From positions 1-33,951 of the forward strand of contig CAJAUM010000041.1 of NCBI GenBank assembly GCA_903945175.1: DNA of 33,951 nt. Direction: 5' to 3'. This DNA is from an uncultured Bacteroidales bacterium (GTDB lineage: Bacteria; Bacteroidota; Bacteroidia; Bacteroidales; FEN-979). The first letter of the stretch is position 1. Each line of letters starts with the position of its first letter. Both the position numbers and the translations under genes were made by a program. The notes under the pieces are model-generated. The model did not search any database. It was given only the letters and a program-made list of their open reading frames with translations, and was not told where the DNA came from. Of the stretch, positions 8,612 to 16,073 are shown piece by piece.

Positions 8612-8712
8612 ACCCGAAGGGTGACAGAGCCTTCAAGGCTGAATCGAAGGGATTGCTTTTTAGGCAGGGTTCAATTTAAATGATTATCAGTTGAAATGGA
8701 CTGGGACTATAT

Positions 8713-8768
8713 TTAATATTAAATTAATAATTTATTAACATAGGCCTGAGAAGGCTGGACTATCTTTA
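8713..8768 (+). promoter_or_regulatory. Promoter with three 11-bp-spaced TTAAY boxes
   Basis: TTAAT (8713), TTAAT (8724) and TTAAC (8735) are 11 bp apart; TTAACA is followed by 20 nt and TATCTTTA (8761-8768). This is the same layout as at 8324-8357 and 15998-16031. The start codon of the CarboxypepD_reg-like gene lies at 8788, giving a very short leader. Confidence 0.65.
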
Positions 8769-8787
8769 CGCCAAAATATATATATCC

Positions 8788-9141
8788 ATGAGAAAAGTAA
8801 ATATGTTTCAAAAGTTATTGATTATCACTGTATTAGCTTTGCCGTTCACTATCTTGGCAAAGAATCCTGTGAATCCACCATCCGCATCGAATACTTTTTC
8901 TGGAATGATTACGGATAAAGTGACCCAGGAACATCTAAGTGGCGTATACCTGTATTTTAATGAGCTTGGGAAAGGGGTATATTCAGGCGCAGATGGAAAA
9001 TTCAACCTGGAAGGGATCGTACCGGGAAATTATAACGTAACTTTAAAGTATATTTCATATCATGAAAAGCATGTGTCCGTAAAAGTTAAGAAATCAAAGA
9101 AAAATCATAAAACCATCCAGTTAGAGCCTGTGCAACCCTGA
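8788..9141 (+). CDS. Exported CarboxypepD_reg-like domain protein
   Basis: A 117-residue protein. Residues 1-24 (MRKVNMFQKLLIITVLALPF...) form a signal peptide. The rest is one beta-sandwich of the CarboxypepD_reg-like type: FSGMITDKVTQEHLSGVYLYF, then GADGKFNLEGIVPGNYNVTL, ending in a lysine-rich strand and LEPVQP. This domain normally sits at the N-terminus of TonB-dependent receptors or large surface proteins; here it stands alone. Its own 11-bp-repeat promoter and a strong terminator just downstream make it a single-gene unit, co-regulated with the TonB receptor system at 9710-14547. A role as a small accessory subunit of an envelope complex is possible but unproven. Confidence 0.8.
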   Translation: MRKVNMFQKLLIITVLALPFTILAKNPVNPPSASNTFSGMITDKVTQEHLSGVYLYFNELGKGVYSGADGKFNLEGIVPGNYNVTLKYISYHEKHVSVKVKKSKKNHKTIQLEPVQP

Positions 9142-9166
9142 TTTTAATTTGTATTGTTTTATTTTA

Positions 9167-9207
9167 CCTTCCTGGGTGTTGATACTATCAAACAGGAGGG
9201 TTTTTTT
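9167..9207 (+). terminator. Intrinsic terminator after the CarboxypepD_reg-like gene
   Basis: CCTTCCTG (9167-9174) pairs with CAGGAGGG (9193-9200) with one G-U pair; an inner TTGAT/ATCAA stem extends the hairpin. Seven T residues follow (9201-9207). It lies 26 nt after the stop codon. Confidence 0.8.
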
Positions 9208-9209
9208 AT

Positions 9210-9217
9210 TATTTTTG
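9210..9217 (+). promoter_or_regulatory. Possible -7 element before the MORN-type gene
   Basis: TATTTTTG at 9210-9217 matches TAnnTTTG immediately after the terminator, 22 nt before the GTG start at 9240. No well-spaced -33 TTG is seen, and no 11-bp repeat array precedes it. Confidence 0.35.
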
Positions 9218-9239
9218 ATTAAAATTTAATCTCTGAATC

Positions 9240-9701
9240 GTGAAACAGTTTTCTTTAATCTTCGTCACCCTTTTAATCTTCGGAAACCTTTCGGCACAGG
9301 AGGTTGTAATGAAAAACGGGAAGTATTATACTGCCAGGAAAAATCTATACACAGGTATGTATAAAGAGTATGACCCAAATGGAGTTCTGGTTTCCGAAAA
9401 CCGGATCAATAATGGCTTTCTCGACTCAATTTCAACATTCTTTTATGCGAATGGTACCAAAAAGGAGCAACGCGCTTATAGTGTAGGTAAGAAACACGGA
9501 TTGTGGATCAACTGGTCTGAAAATGGCGCCAAAACTGCTGAAGCCCGTTTTAAAGATGGACAAAAAGATGGTTACTGGTATATTTGGGATGAAAAAGGTG
9601 CCAAGCGATACGAAATGTACTATGTGGCAGGTGAGAAAAAAGGTAAATGGTATATATGGGACGAGAATGGCAAATTGGTTACTGAGCAAACCTACAACTG
9701 A
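9240..9701 (+). CDS. Exported MORN_2-repeat protein
   Basis: A 153-residue protein starting at GTG 9240. Residues 1-19 (MKQFSLIFVTLLIFGNLSA) are a signal peptide. The mature part consists of consecutive MORN_2-type repeats of about 22 residues: TGMYKEYDPNGVLVSE, DSISTFFYANGTKKEQ, HGLWINWSENGAKTAEARF, DGYWYIWDEKGAKRYE and KGKWYIWDENGKLVTEQ. Similar proteins are often labelled YwqK-like 'antitoxin' in databases, but nothing here supports a toxin-antitoxin function. They are common exported proteins of Bacteroidota with unknown role. It is separated from its left neighbour by a terminator and converges on the TonB receptor gene, whose stop lies 8 nt away. Confidence 0.82.
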   Translation: MKQFSLIFVTLLIFGNLSAQEVVMKNGKYYTARKNLYTGMYKEYDPNGVLVSENRINNGFLDSISTFFYANGTKKEQRAYSVGKKHGLWINWSENGAKTAEARFKDGQKDGYWYIWDEKGAKRYEMYYVAGEKKGKWYIWDENGKLVTEQTYN

Positions 9702-9709
9702 ATCCTGAA

Positions 9710-12583
9710 TTATAAAATCACAGTCAATCCCAGTGTATAATAACGGCCTGCCAGGTATTCCAGTGTAGGTTCTACTCTGGTAACTGGCCCTTCTCCCGGT
9801 TTATCGAATTTTACTGTTTGCTGATATCGTACCTTATCGTTTAAAATGTTCTGAACTCCTCCTTTAACCTGAATGTGCTTACCAAATTTTTTCGAAATGG
9901 TAAAATCCAGTGAGTTAAAAGGCATTTCATAAACATCAGGGATATCTTCCTGCGGGTTCTGATTAGCCTGACCTACTACAACAATCCGTTTTCCCATTAT
10001 ATTGTATAACAAACTTGAGGTCCATCCACTTTTTTCAGATTGAAAATATAATCCGGCATTTATGATGTATGGAGATTGTCCCTGCATAAAACGATTGCGT
10101 TCCAGCGTTCCATCAGGGAAGATAACCTGGCTTTTTATAACTGAAGCATTTAAAACCAGTGAGATACCCCTTAGCCATCGAAATCCGGAGTATTTTTCCA
10201 GGAATGTCAACGACTGCCGGACTTCAATTTCAGCACCATAACTGTAAGCCCCGGTAGCATTGATAGGGCCATATGCAAGACCGGATCCCGAATTGACATA
10301 GGTGATTTCGATGGGGTTGATGAATTTTTTATAAAAAACCCCGAACGTGAACATTTCCGATAATGTCGGATAAAGTTCATAGCGGGCATCAATGTTGTGT
10401 ATGAATGCGTCGGTCAAATTCGGATTGCCTATAAACGATGCGTTTTCCTGGAAAACATAGAAATTAAATGGAGCAATTTCACGAAATTCGGGCCGGTTAA
10501 TCGTGCGCCCGTATGCAAACCGGATCAGGCTCTTATCACTGATATCAAAGGTAACGTTTAATGACGGGAAAAATGAAAGATTGGTAATATTGACATCAAC
10601 GGGAAGTGTCGATAAATCGGAACTGAAACTGTTCAATTGCTCACTGTTCTCCTCAACCCTGACTCCGGTGTAGAGAGAGATTCGCTTACCGATCGGAATT
10701 TTAAATGTAAAATACCCGGCAACCTGGAGATTATTGGCATCATAAGAATCGGAAGGGTTGGTCGTTTCTGACAATTTAATCCCGTTGGTGCTATTTATAT
10801 TCTGGTTCATAAATACCGAATCGAACGGTTGATAAGGCAGCGTCTGGTTGAAAATATTTTCATTGCTTTTTGTATAGCCCAGCAGGCGGGCATTGAAATT
10901 TCGGATTTTATATTCACCATATGCCCCAACCTTGAGTTCGGGCTTAAAGGAACCAAACGTAAAGGGATGCGTATAATCGAGCCGGAGCATTACCAGATGT
11001 TCCTTTAGTTTCTGGTAGATAATTCCGGCATATTTTGGAGAGGCTGTATTTCCGAACGCAATGCCGTACCTGTTGTAGTAAGGATCATCGACAGTGGTGT
11101 TCAGGATGGTTGTTAAGCGCTTTTCGTTGGGTTCATCCCGCTGGGAAAATGAGTAGCCCAAGGTCCAGCGCAGATGTGATAATGCTTTTGTAAAATCATG
11201 ATCACCGGTCAGTTGTCCCGAATAGGTTGTTCGGCTCATAAATGCGTATTCGTAAGATCTTATCTGCTGCGAACTGTAATATTCGATTCCCTCCCTCAGG
11301 GTTGTGCTTGTAAATCCAATCTGGTTGAAGAGGTTATTAAAACTCAATTTAAAGTGTGGATTGATGCCAAATGACCAATTCGACAGAATCCCGGTTTTAG
11401 CAGTATTGGTGTACTGCATATCATGAAAATCAAAGTTCGGGCTGGGCTTGTCCTCTTCAAAATTATAAACCTGGTAATCGAGCCTGTGGATGGGCAGCGA
11501 TAAAAATGTGTTGGAATAATTCAATGCATTGATTGTTCCGCATTGGGCTTTTCCTATCCTGAATTTCCTGGCAACAGCAACATTCAGGCGGTTATCCCAG
11601 AAAGCCCGTTCCTGCAGGGCCGACCAGTTTTTATTAATCTCCTGTCCAAGGTTTGTAATTTTTTGTACATCAGCAGGAGTATACCCATTGGCGATGGAGT
11701 TAAATTCATCCGTGTTAGGGAATCCTGCAGGCAAAGCCCTTGTCCCATCATCCACACCGATGAAATCAAGTGAACCTCCCTTATATTTGTAAAAATCATT
11801 GAATGTGGTATGTTCTCTTGCTGAAATACTGTAAGTAATTTCTACTGTGTTTTTTGAGGGTGTATTCTTGGTCGTGACATCAATAAAGGCGCCCGAAAAA
11901 TCGGCTGGAAGTTCGGGTGATGGTGTTTTATAAACCATGATGTTATCAAGCAGTGAGCTTGGAATAATATCGAATGAAAAAGCCCGTGTATCAGGTTCTG
12001 AACTCGGGGTTGACGCATTGTTCAGAAAAACATTGTTATAGCGTTGATTCAATCCACGTACAATAACAAATTTTCCATTAAAAATTGTGATACCTGGAAT
12101 TCGCTTGATTACCTCCGAGGCATCACGGTCTTGAGATTTTGTGATCTGTTGCCCGGAAATGCCATTGGCAACCAGGTTGGTGCTTTTTATCGAACTGATA
12201 ATGGAAATATCAGTATTTGTAAGGCGTTTATCTACTATCTCCACCTCCTTCATCAGTGTGATTTCTTCCTCCAGATCTATATTAAGCGTAGTAACTTTGT
12301 CTTTACTCACCTTTACATTTTCAAAAATTGTTTTCCTGTAGGAAATAATAGAGATACTTAGGCGATATATACCGGTGGGGACGTTGTTGATAACATATTC
12401 CCCATTGATATCTGTTGAGTTGCCTTTGCTGATGGCTTCGATCCAGACATTGACCCCAACAAGCGTCTCTCCGGTTTTTTTATCCTTTACGATCCCTTTT
12501 ATTATTCCGGTTTGAGGAAACACCAAATTGGCAATCATTAGAAGTAAAAGAAAAGGTAATAATCTCAGAAGTTTATTGATCAT
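9710..12583 (-). CDS. TonB-dependent outer membrane receptor with CarboxypepD_reg domain
   Basis: A 957-residue outer-membrane receptor. Start chosen at 12583 because MINKLLRLLPFLLLLMIANL gives a proper signal peptide; the frame stays open upstream, but that part overlaps the preceding gene and its terminator. Order: signal peptide; CarboxypepD_reg-like domain (about 24-105, TGIIKGIVKDKKTGETLVGV); plug (about 130-250, with EVIKRIPGITI and VIVRGLNQRYNNVFLNNA); a long 22-strand-type barrel ending in an aromatic/hydrophobic strand (YYTLGLTVIL). It is the high-molecular-weight receptor type but lacks a SusD partner. Its partner appears to be the BACON/beta-helix lipoprotein just upstream. A strong hairpin separates the two genes, so expression may be reduced by partial termination. 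Ligand unknown; regulon context suggests a phosphorus-containing compound. Confidence 0.9.
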   Translation of the reverse strand: MINKLLRLLPFLLLLMIANLVFPQTGIIKGIVKDKKTGETLVGVNVWIEAISKGNSTDINGEYVINNVPTGIYRLSISIISYRKTIFENVKVSKDKVTTLNIDLEEEITLMKEVEIVDKRLTNTDISIISSIKSTNLVANGISGQQITKSQDRDASEVIKRIPGITIFNGKFVIVRGLNQRYNNVFLNNASTPSSEPDTRAFSFDIIPSSLLDNIMVYKTPSPELPADFSGAFIDVTTKNTPSKNTVEITYSISAREHTTFNDFYKYKGGSLDFIGVDDGTRALPAGFPNTDEFNSIANGYTPADVQKITNLGQEINKNWSALQERAFWDNRLNVAVARKFRIGKAQCGTINALNYSNTFLSLPIHRLDYQVYNFEEDKPSPNFDFHDMQYTNTAKTGILSNWSFGINPHFKLSFNNLFNQIGFTSTTLREGIEYYSSQQIRSYEYAFMSRTTYSGQLTGDHDFTKALSHLRWTLGYSFSQRDEPNEKRLTTILNTTVDDPYYNRYGIAFGNTASPKYAGIIYQKLKEHLVMLRLDYTHPFTFGSFKPELKVGAYGEYKIRNFNARLLGYTKSNENIFNQTLPYQPFDSVFMNQNINSTNGIKLSETTNPSDSYDANNLQVAGYFTFKIPIGKRISLYTGVRVEENSEQLNSFSSDLSTLPVDVNITNLSFFPSLNVTFDISDKSLIRFAYGRTINRPEFREIAPFNFYVFQENASFIGNPNLTDAFIHNIDARYELYPTLSEMFTFGVFYKKFINPIEITYVNSGSGLAYGPINATGAYSYGAEIEVRQSLTFLEKYSGFRWLRGISLVLNASVIKSQVIFPDGTLERNRFMQGQSPYIINAGLYFQSEKSGWTSSLLYNIMGKRIVVVGQANQNPQEDIPDVYEMPFNSLDFTISKKFGKHIQVKGGVQNILNDKVRYQQTVKFDKPGEGPVTRVEPTLEYLAGRYYTLGLTVIL

Positions 12584-12612
12584 TTTGAAGAAATAATACT
12601 GTAAATCAAAAA

Positions 12613-12651
12613 ATGAAAAGAGCAACAGGGATTGGCTGTTGCTCTTTTCAT
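12613..12651 (-). terminator. Perfect 16-bp hairpin between the lipoprotein and TonB-receptor genes
   Basis: ATGAAAAGAGCAACAG (12613-12628) pairs without mismatch with its complement at 12636-12651 around a 7-nt loop. On the minus strand the stem is followed by a T-rich run (ATTTTTTG). It lies just after the lipoprotein stop (12664) and 29 nt before the receptor start. It is either a full terminator or an attenuator and mRNA-end stabiliser that sets the lipoprotein:receptor ratio. Confidence 0.8.
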
Positions 12652-12663
12652 CAGAAATTATAA

Positions 12664-14547
12664 TTATTTGGTTCCGTAAGGCAGGTTCTGGGGATCCCAT
12701 ACAGCCCATCCTGATGTCCAATCGGTGGCGCCAAAGGCTCCAATGAAAGTCTCTGCAGTAAAGAAAGAATGCTGGAGATTCACGTTAGTGAAATCAGCGG
12801 TACCTAACAGCGGAGATCCAGCCATTGGTACTGCATTGGGCTTATCAAGGTTGAAGGCGTTGGTTAGTTTCAGGTCGGCATTGTTCACAATGGTATCATT
12901 GGCGAATCCAGGAGTGAGGTACCAGTGGGTCAGGGAGTCTTTCGTCATTGTGCTGTTGCTCGGCACACTGAAAAAGGTGTTTGCAGATGTAGTTCCTGAG
13001 AGGATGGTATTACGAATTTGCAGGACACCATTAACAGCACTGCTCTGCGCCAGGGTTCCGTCGAGGAGTAATCCACCAAGATATCCGGCAAAAACAGAGT
13101 TATAAGTACAAATCTGAGTATTCCTTCTTAGATGTAATGCGTTTTTATAGTTGGCGCTGATGTTGCTGGTTGAAGCATCCTTTCTCGGACCGATAACGGT
13201 TACATTACAGAAGATCGGCTTTGTAATTGGGATGTTTGTTGATCCAGTGGCATCGTTATCCGATTCAAATGAGTTTGATCCTGATACATCGGCAACATTT
13301 TTATCACGGATTGCAAACAGAAATTGTAATTTCCCCTGGAATCCATTGTCTGTATCGAAATCATCATCAAGTCCGCGGTAAGCGATAAGATGCTTCGCGT
13401 TTACGGTTCCGCCAAACCATTCAAAGGAATCATCATTGGCAAAAGAAACCATGATATAATCAATTGTTGTACCGGCACCTACACCTGCCATCGTAAGACC
13501 ATTGATCTCTTTATCCGGTTGGAGAGGATATCCACCATATTCAATACGAACATATCTTAAAACACCTGAATTATCGTTGGCATCTGTTCCGCCATAATGC
13601 GAGCGAGGTCCGCCTTCAATCTGGGGATCCCCATTATTAACCGGAGCCTTGCCACAAAGAACAAGTCCTCCCCAGTCGCCGCGGTTACGGAAGCCTACAG
13701 GGGCATTTGATGTAAAGATAATCGGGTTTGCCGCTGTGCCATCTGCGATGATTTTTCCACCACGTTCAACGATGAGAGCGCCAATTGTGAGTTTATCCCC
13801 TTTGATAATCGTACCAGGAGCGATGGTAAGAACAGCTCCGTCGATCACATAGGTAAAACCTTTAATCAGGTACTGTTTGTCTGCTGTCCAGGTTACATTA
13901 CCTGAAATCTCACCGGAAACTTCAACAACACTCGATCCTCCAGCTTGGGTTAAAGTTAACATGATGGGTGCAACTCCTGCAATGGTTACAGTGATATTGG
14001 CTACCCGCGGACTGGTTGTAGTATTTTCGGTGAAGTTTGCTTCAACGGCACCGTTTCCGGTTCCACTGGCCGTAACGGTACACCATGGTTGATCGCTTAC
14101 AGCAGTCCAGGGGCCGGATGCCGAAACGGTGAAGTCAACTTTACCTGCAGGGGTGGAAGGAACATTCTGACTAAGCGGAGTTACTGAATTCATACTTCCC
14201 TGGGTTACGGTAAGAACTTTGGGAGCGAGTCCACTCACGGTAACTGTAATGTTGGCGACGCGCTGAGATGTGGTTAGATTTTCTGTGTAATTGGTAATGA
14301 TCGTTCCGTTACCTACTCCCCCTGAAGTAACGATACACCAAGACTGATCACTAATAACAGACCAGGTTGCATTGGAAGCAACCGTAAAATTTACAGTACC
14401 AGCTGAAGATACTACATTCTGAGCCGCAGGAGTTACTGCGATTGTAGTGGCTGGGGTTTCAACTGTTGAGTCTTTTTTACAGGAGGTGAACCCGATCATC
14501 AGAGCGGCAATTAACAACCCCGTCATTTTTAAGTAATTGGTTTTCAT
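12664..14547 (-). CDS. Surface lipoprotein with two BACON domains and a C-terminal beta-helix-like region
   Basis: A 627-residue protein. The signal peptide ends in a lipobox GFTSC with Cys23 followed by KKDS, as expected for an outer-membrane lipoprotein. Two BACON repeats follow (about residues 35-117 and 120-205); each ends in RVANITVT-x-G-LAP and L-T-L-T-Q and holds the conserved W-C pair (SDQSWCIVT; SDQPWCTVT). Residues 207-627 begin GEISGNVTWTADKQYLIKGF and read like a parallel beta-helix with a cadherin-like set of turns (APGTIIKGDKLTIGALIVERGGKI). BACON domains are thought to mediate binding to glycans or surfaces. It is the first gene before a TonB receptor, which suggests a surface substrate-binding partner. 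Its promoter has 11-bp-spaced TTAAC boxes and was disturbed upstream by an IS insertion. Confidence 0.82.
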   Translation of the reverse strand: MKTNYLKMTGLLIAALMIGFTSCKKDSTVETPATTIAVTPAAQNVVSSAGTVNFTVASNATWSVISDQSWCIVTSGGVGNGTIITNYTENLTTSQRVANITVTVSGLAPKVLTVTQGSMNSVTPLSQNVPSTPAGKVDFTVSASGPWTAVSDQPWCTVTASGTGNGAVEANFTENTTTSPRVANITVTIAGVAPIMLTLTQAGGSSVVEVSGEISGNVTWTADKQYLIKGFTYVIDGAVLTIAPGTIIKGDKLTIGALIVERGGKIIADGTAANPIIFTSNAPVGFRNRGDWGGLVLCGKAPVNNGDPQIEGGPRSHYGGTDANDNSGVLRYVRIEYGGYPLQPDKEINGLTMAGVGAGTTIDYIMVSFANDDSFEWFGGTVNAKHLIAYRGLDDDFDTDNGFQGKLQFLFAIRDKNVADVSGSNSFESDNDATGSTNIPITKPIFCNVTVIGPRKDASTSNISANYKNALHLRRNTQICTYNSVFAGYLGGLLLDGTLAQSSAVNGVLQIRNTILSGTTSANTFFSVPSNSTMTKDSLTHWYLTPGFANDTIVNNADLKLTNAFNLDKPNAVPMAGSPLLGTADFTNVNLQHSFFTAETFIGAFGATDWTSGWAVWDPQNLPYGTK

Positions 14548-14587
14548 AGGTTTTTTAAGTTTGTTTTACAATTTTTATTTAACACCG

Positions 14588-14654
14588 CAAAGTACCGGCT
14601 TATCAATGAACCACAGATGAACGGCAGGTTAACAGTTTGTTAATTAATTGTTAA
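14588..14654 (-). promoter_or_regulatory. Promoter with 11-bp direct-repeat operator for the lipoprotein/TonB-receptor genes
   Basis: On the minus strand TTAAC boxes lie at 14654-14650, 14643-14639 and 14632-14628, 11 bp apart, followed at the next 11-bp step by a degenerate TTCAT (14621-14617). From that box, 20 nt lead to GTACTTTG (14595-14588), close to the -7 consensus. An extra out-of-phase TTAAC (14659-14655) is part of the 8-bp target duplication of the adjoining IS. The start codon is at 14547. Confidence 0.55.
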
Positions 14655-14763
14655 GTTAACGCATTAGTGTCCACTAAAAGTTAAAAATAGTTCTTTGAAA
14701 TCATTGTATATCTAGCGTTTATGAGCTTTTTTGCTGCGTGACGATTTGAAATGGTTAAGTTAG

Positions 14764-14778
14764 ATGGGTTATACCCAT
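14764..14778 (+). repeat. Short perfect hairpin just before the transposase start
   Basis: ATGGGT-TAT-ACCCAT is a perfect 6-bp inverted repeat ending 6 nt before the transposase ATG at 14785. Such hairpins in IS leaders can block translation from transcripts entering from outside; that role is inferred here. Confidence 0.4.
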
Positions 14779-14784
14779 TTTATC

Positions 14785-15948
14785 ATGAACCAAGGCAAAT
14801 ATGTTTTCGCACAGCTAACAGAGTTTTTACCACAACGAGTATTTGATAGTCTTGTTACAAAGTATTCGGGCAACAAATATGTGAGATTTTTCACATGCTG
14901 GAGCCAGTTGCTTTGTATGGTTTTCGGTCAATTGACCAACCGAGAAAGTCTTCGTGATTTGATCGTTGCTATTGAGGCCCACGGTGGGAAAACGTATCAT
15001 CTCGGATTTGGTAAAAGTGTAACGAGAAGTAATCTTGCCAAGGCAAATGAAAACCGAGACAGTAAACTCTTTGAAGAATACGCGTATCATCTAATTGATG
15101 TTGCCCGAAAGAAGCGAGCCAATGACAATTTTGAAATTAAAGGCAAGGTTTATGCTTTTGATTCTTCAACTATCGACTTGTGCCTGAGTGTGTTTTGGTG
15201 GGCAAAATTTCGTAAAACAAAAGGAGGAATAAAACTCCATACGCTTTATGATATTACCACGCAAATACCAGCATTCATACACATTACGTCAGCATCAGTA
15301 AACGACATGAACGCCATGGATTTTATTCAATATGAACCCGATGCCTACTATATATTCGATCGTGGATATGTTGATTATTCTCGCCTTTACAAAATTACAA
15401 GCCACTCGGCATATTTTGTAATTAGAGCAAAATCAAATCTCAAATTTGAGCGCATGTATTCTAATAAAATTGACAAAACGACTGGTGTAGAGTGCGATCA
15501 AATTGGAAAACTGACTGGATTTTATGTGTCCAAACAGTATCCGGAAAAGCTACGAAGGGTCAAGTTCTTTGATAAGGAAAGTGGGCGTGTTTTTATTTTC
15601 CTGACCAATAACATGGAACTGACAGCCGAACAAATTGCGATGCTTTATAAAAACCGATGGCAGATAGAATTATTCTTCAAATGGATAAAACAGCACTTGA
15701 AAATAAAGTCCTTTTGGGGAACCTCAGAGAATGCAGTGCGTATTCAAATATACTCGGCTATCATTGCATATTGCCTGGTGGCAATCGTGGGGCACGATCT
15801 TAAAATAGATCGCTCAACCTACGAAATATTACAGGTGCTCGGAATATCATTACTGGATAAAACTCCTGTAAAAGAGCTCTTTACGAATGTAGATTACAAA
15901 GATGTCAAAGAACGAAATTATAATCAACTGTCAATCAACTTATTTTAA
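14785..15948 (+). CDS. IS4-family transposase (DUF4372 N-terminus, DDE_Tnp_1)
   Basis: A 387-residue transposase. The ATG at 14785 is preferred over the in-frame ATG at 14764 because MNQGKYVFAQLTEFLPQRVF is the usual start of this Bacteroidota group and the upstream ATG lies in a hairpin. The N-terminal DUF4372-like region (1-80) is followed by the DDE domain: YAFDSSTID (first Asp), YYIFDRGYVDY (second Asp), and the YREK-like motif YKNRWQIELFFKWIKQHLK with the catalytic Glu. No frameshift or stop interrupts it, so the element may still be active. Transcription runs towards the response-regulator gene, so read-through could raise its expression. Confidence 0.93.
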   Translation: MNQGKYVFAQLTEFLPQRVFDSLVTKYSGNKYVRFFTCWSQLLCMVFGQLTNRESLRDLIVAIEAHGGKTYHLGFGKSVTRSNLAKANENRDSKLFEEYAYHLIDVARKKRANDNFEIKGKVYAFDSSTIDLCLSVFWWAKFRKTKGGIKLHTLYDITTQIPAFIHITSASVNDMNAMDFIQYEPDAYYIFDRGYVDYSRLYKITSHSAYFVIRAKSNLKFERMYSNKIDKTTGVECDQIGKLTGFYVSKQYPEKLRRVKFFDKESGRVFIFLTNNMELTAEQIAMLYKNRWQIELFFKWIKQHLKIKSFWGTSENAVRIQIYSAIIAYCLVAIVGHDLKIDRSTYEILQVLGISLLDKTPVKELFTNVDYKDVKERNYNQLSINLF

Positions 15949-15964
15949 GTGGACACTAATGTAG

Positions 15965-16031
15965 TTAACGATTAATTAATTATTATTTATTTATTTCTTA
16001 ACATACCTTGGCTTCGAAGACATGACCTTTA
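15965..16031 (+). promoter_or_regulatory. Promoter with four 11-bp-spaced boxes for the response regulator (autoregulation)
   Basis: TTAAC (15965), TTAAT (15976), TTATT (15987) and TTAAC (15998) are each 11 bp apart. TTAACA is followed by 20 nt and GACCTTTA (16024-16031), matching the layout at 8735-8768 and 8324-8357. The first box belongs to the target duplication of the IS. The start codon is at 16074. If the encoded PhoB-like protein binds these boxes, the gene is autoregulated. Confidence 0.6.
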
Positions 16032-16073
16032 CAAATTTTTAAATCCCATGAATAGTCAATAGAATAAAACACA

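Larger units (their letters stand above)
14662..15962 (+). mobile_element. IS4-family insertion sequence, about 1.3 kb, complete
   Basis: The ends are inverted repeats: CATTAGTGTCCACT then AAAA at the left (from 14662) and the same sequence with one extra T, inverted, at the right (ending at 15961). AGTTAACG occurs directly on both sides (14654-14661 and 15963-15970), an 8-bp target duplication (9 bp with one mismatch if the unpaired T at 15962 is counted as target). One intact transposase fills the interior. The element sits between two divergently transcribed genes, inside their shared TTAAC-box region. Confidence 0.88.

Noticed and set aside
8612-8712. Short AGCCTT/AAGGCT hairpin after the small membrane protein gene
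   Set aside because: The loop is too tight and there is no T tract; it is probably chance.
12584-12721. 46-residue N-terminal extension of the TonB receptor frame
   Set aside because: It overlaps the lipoprotein gene and the hairpin, and the signal peptide starts at the ATG at 12583.
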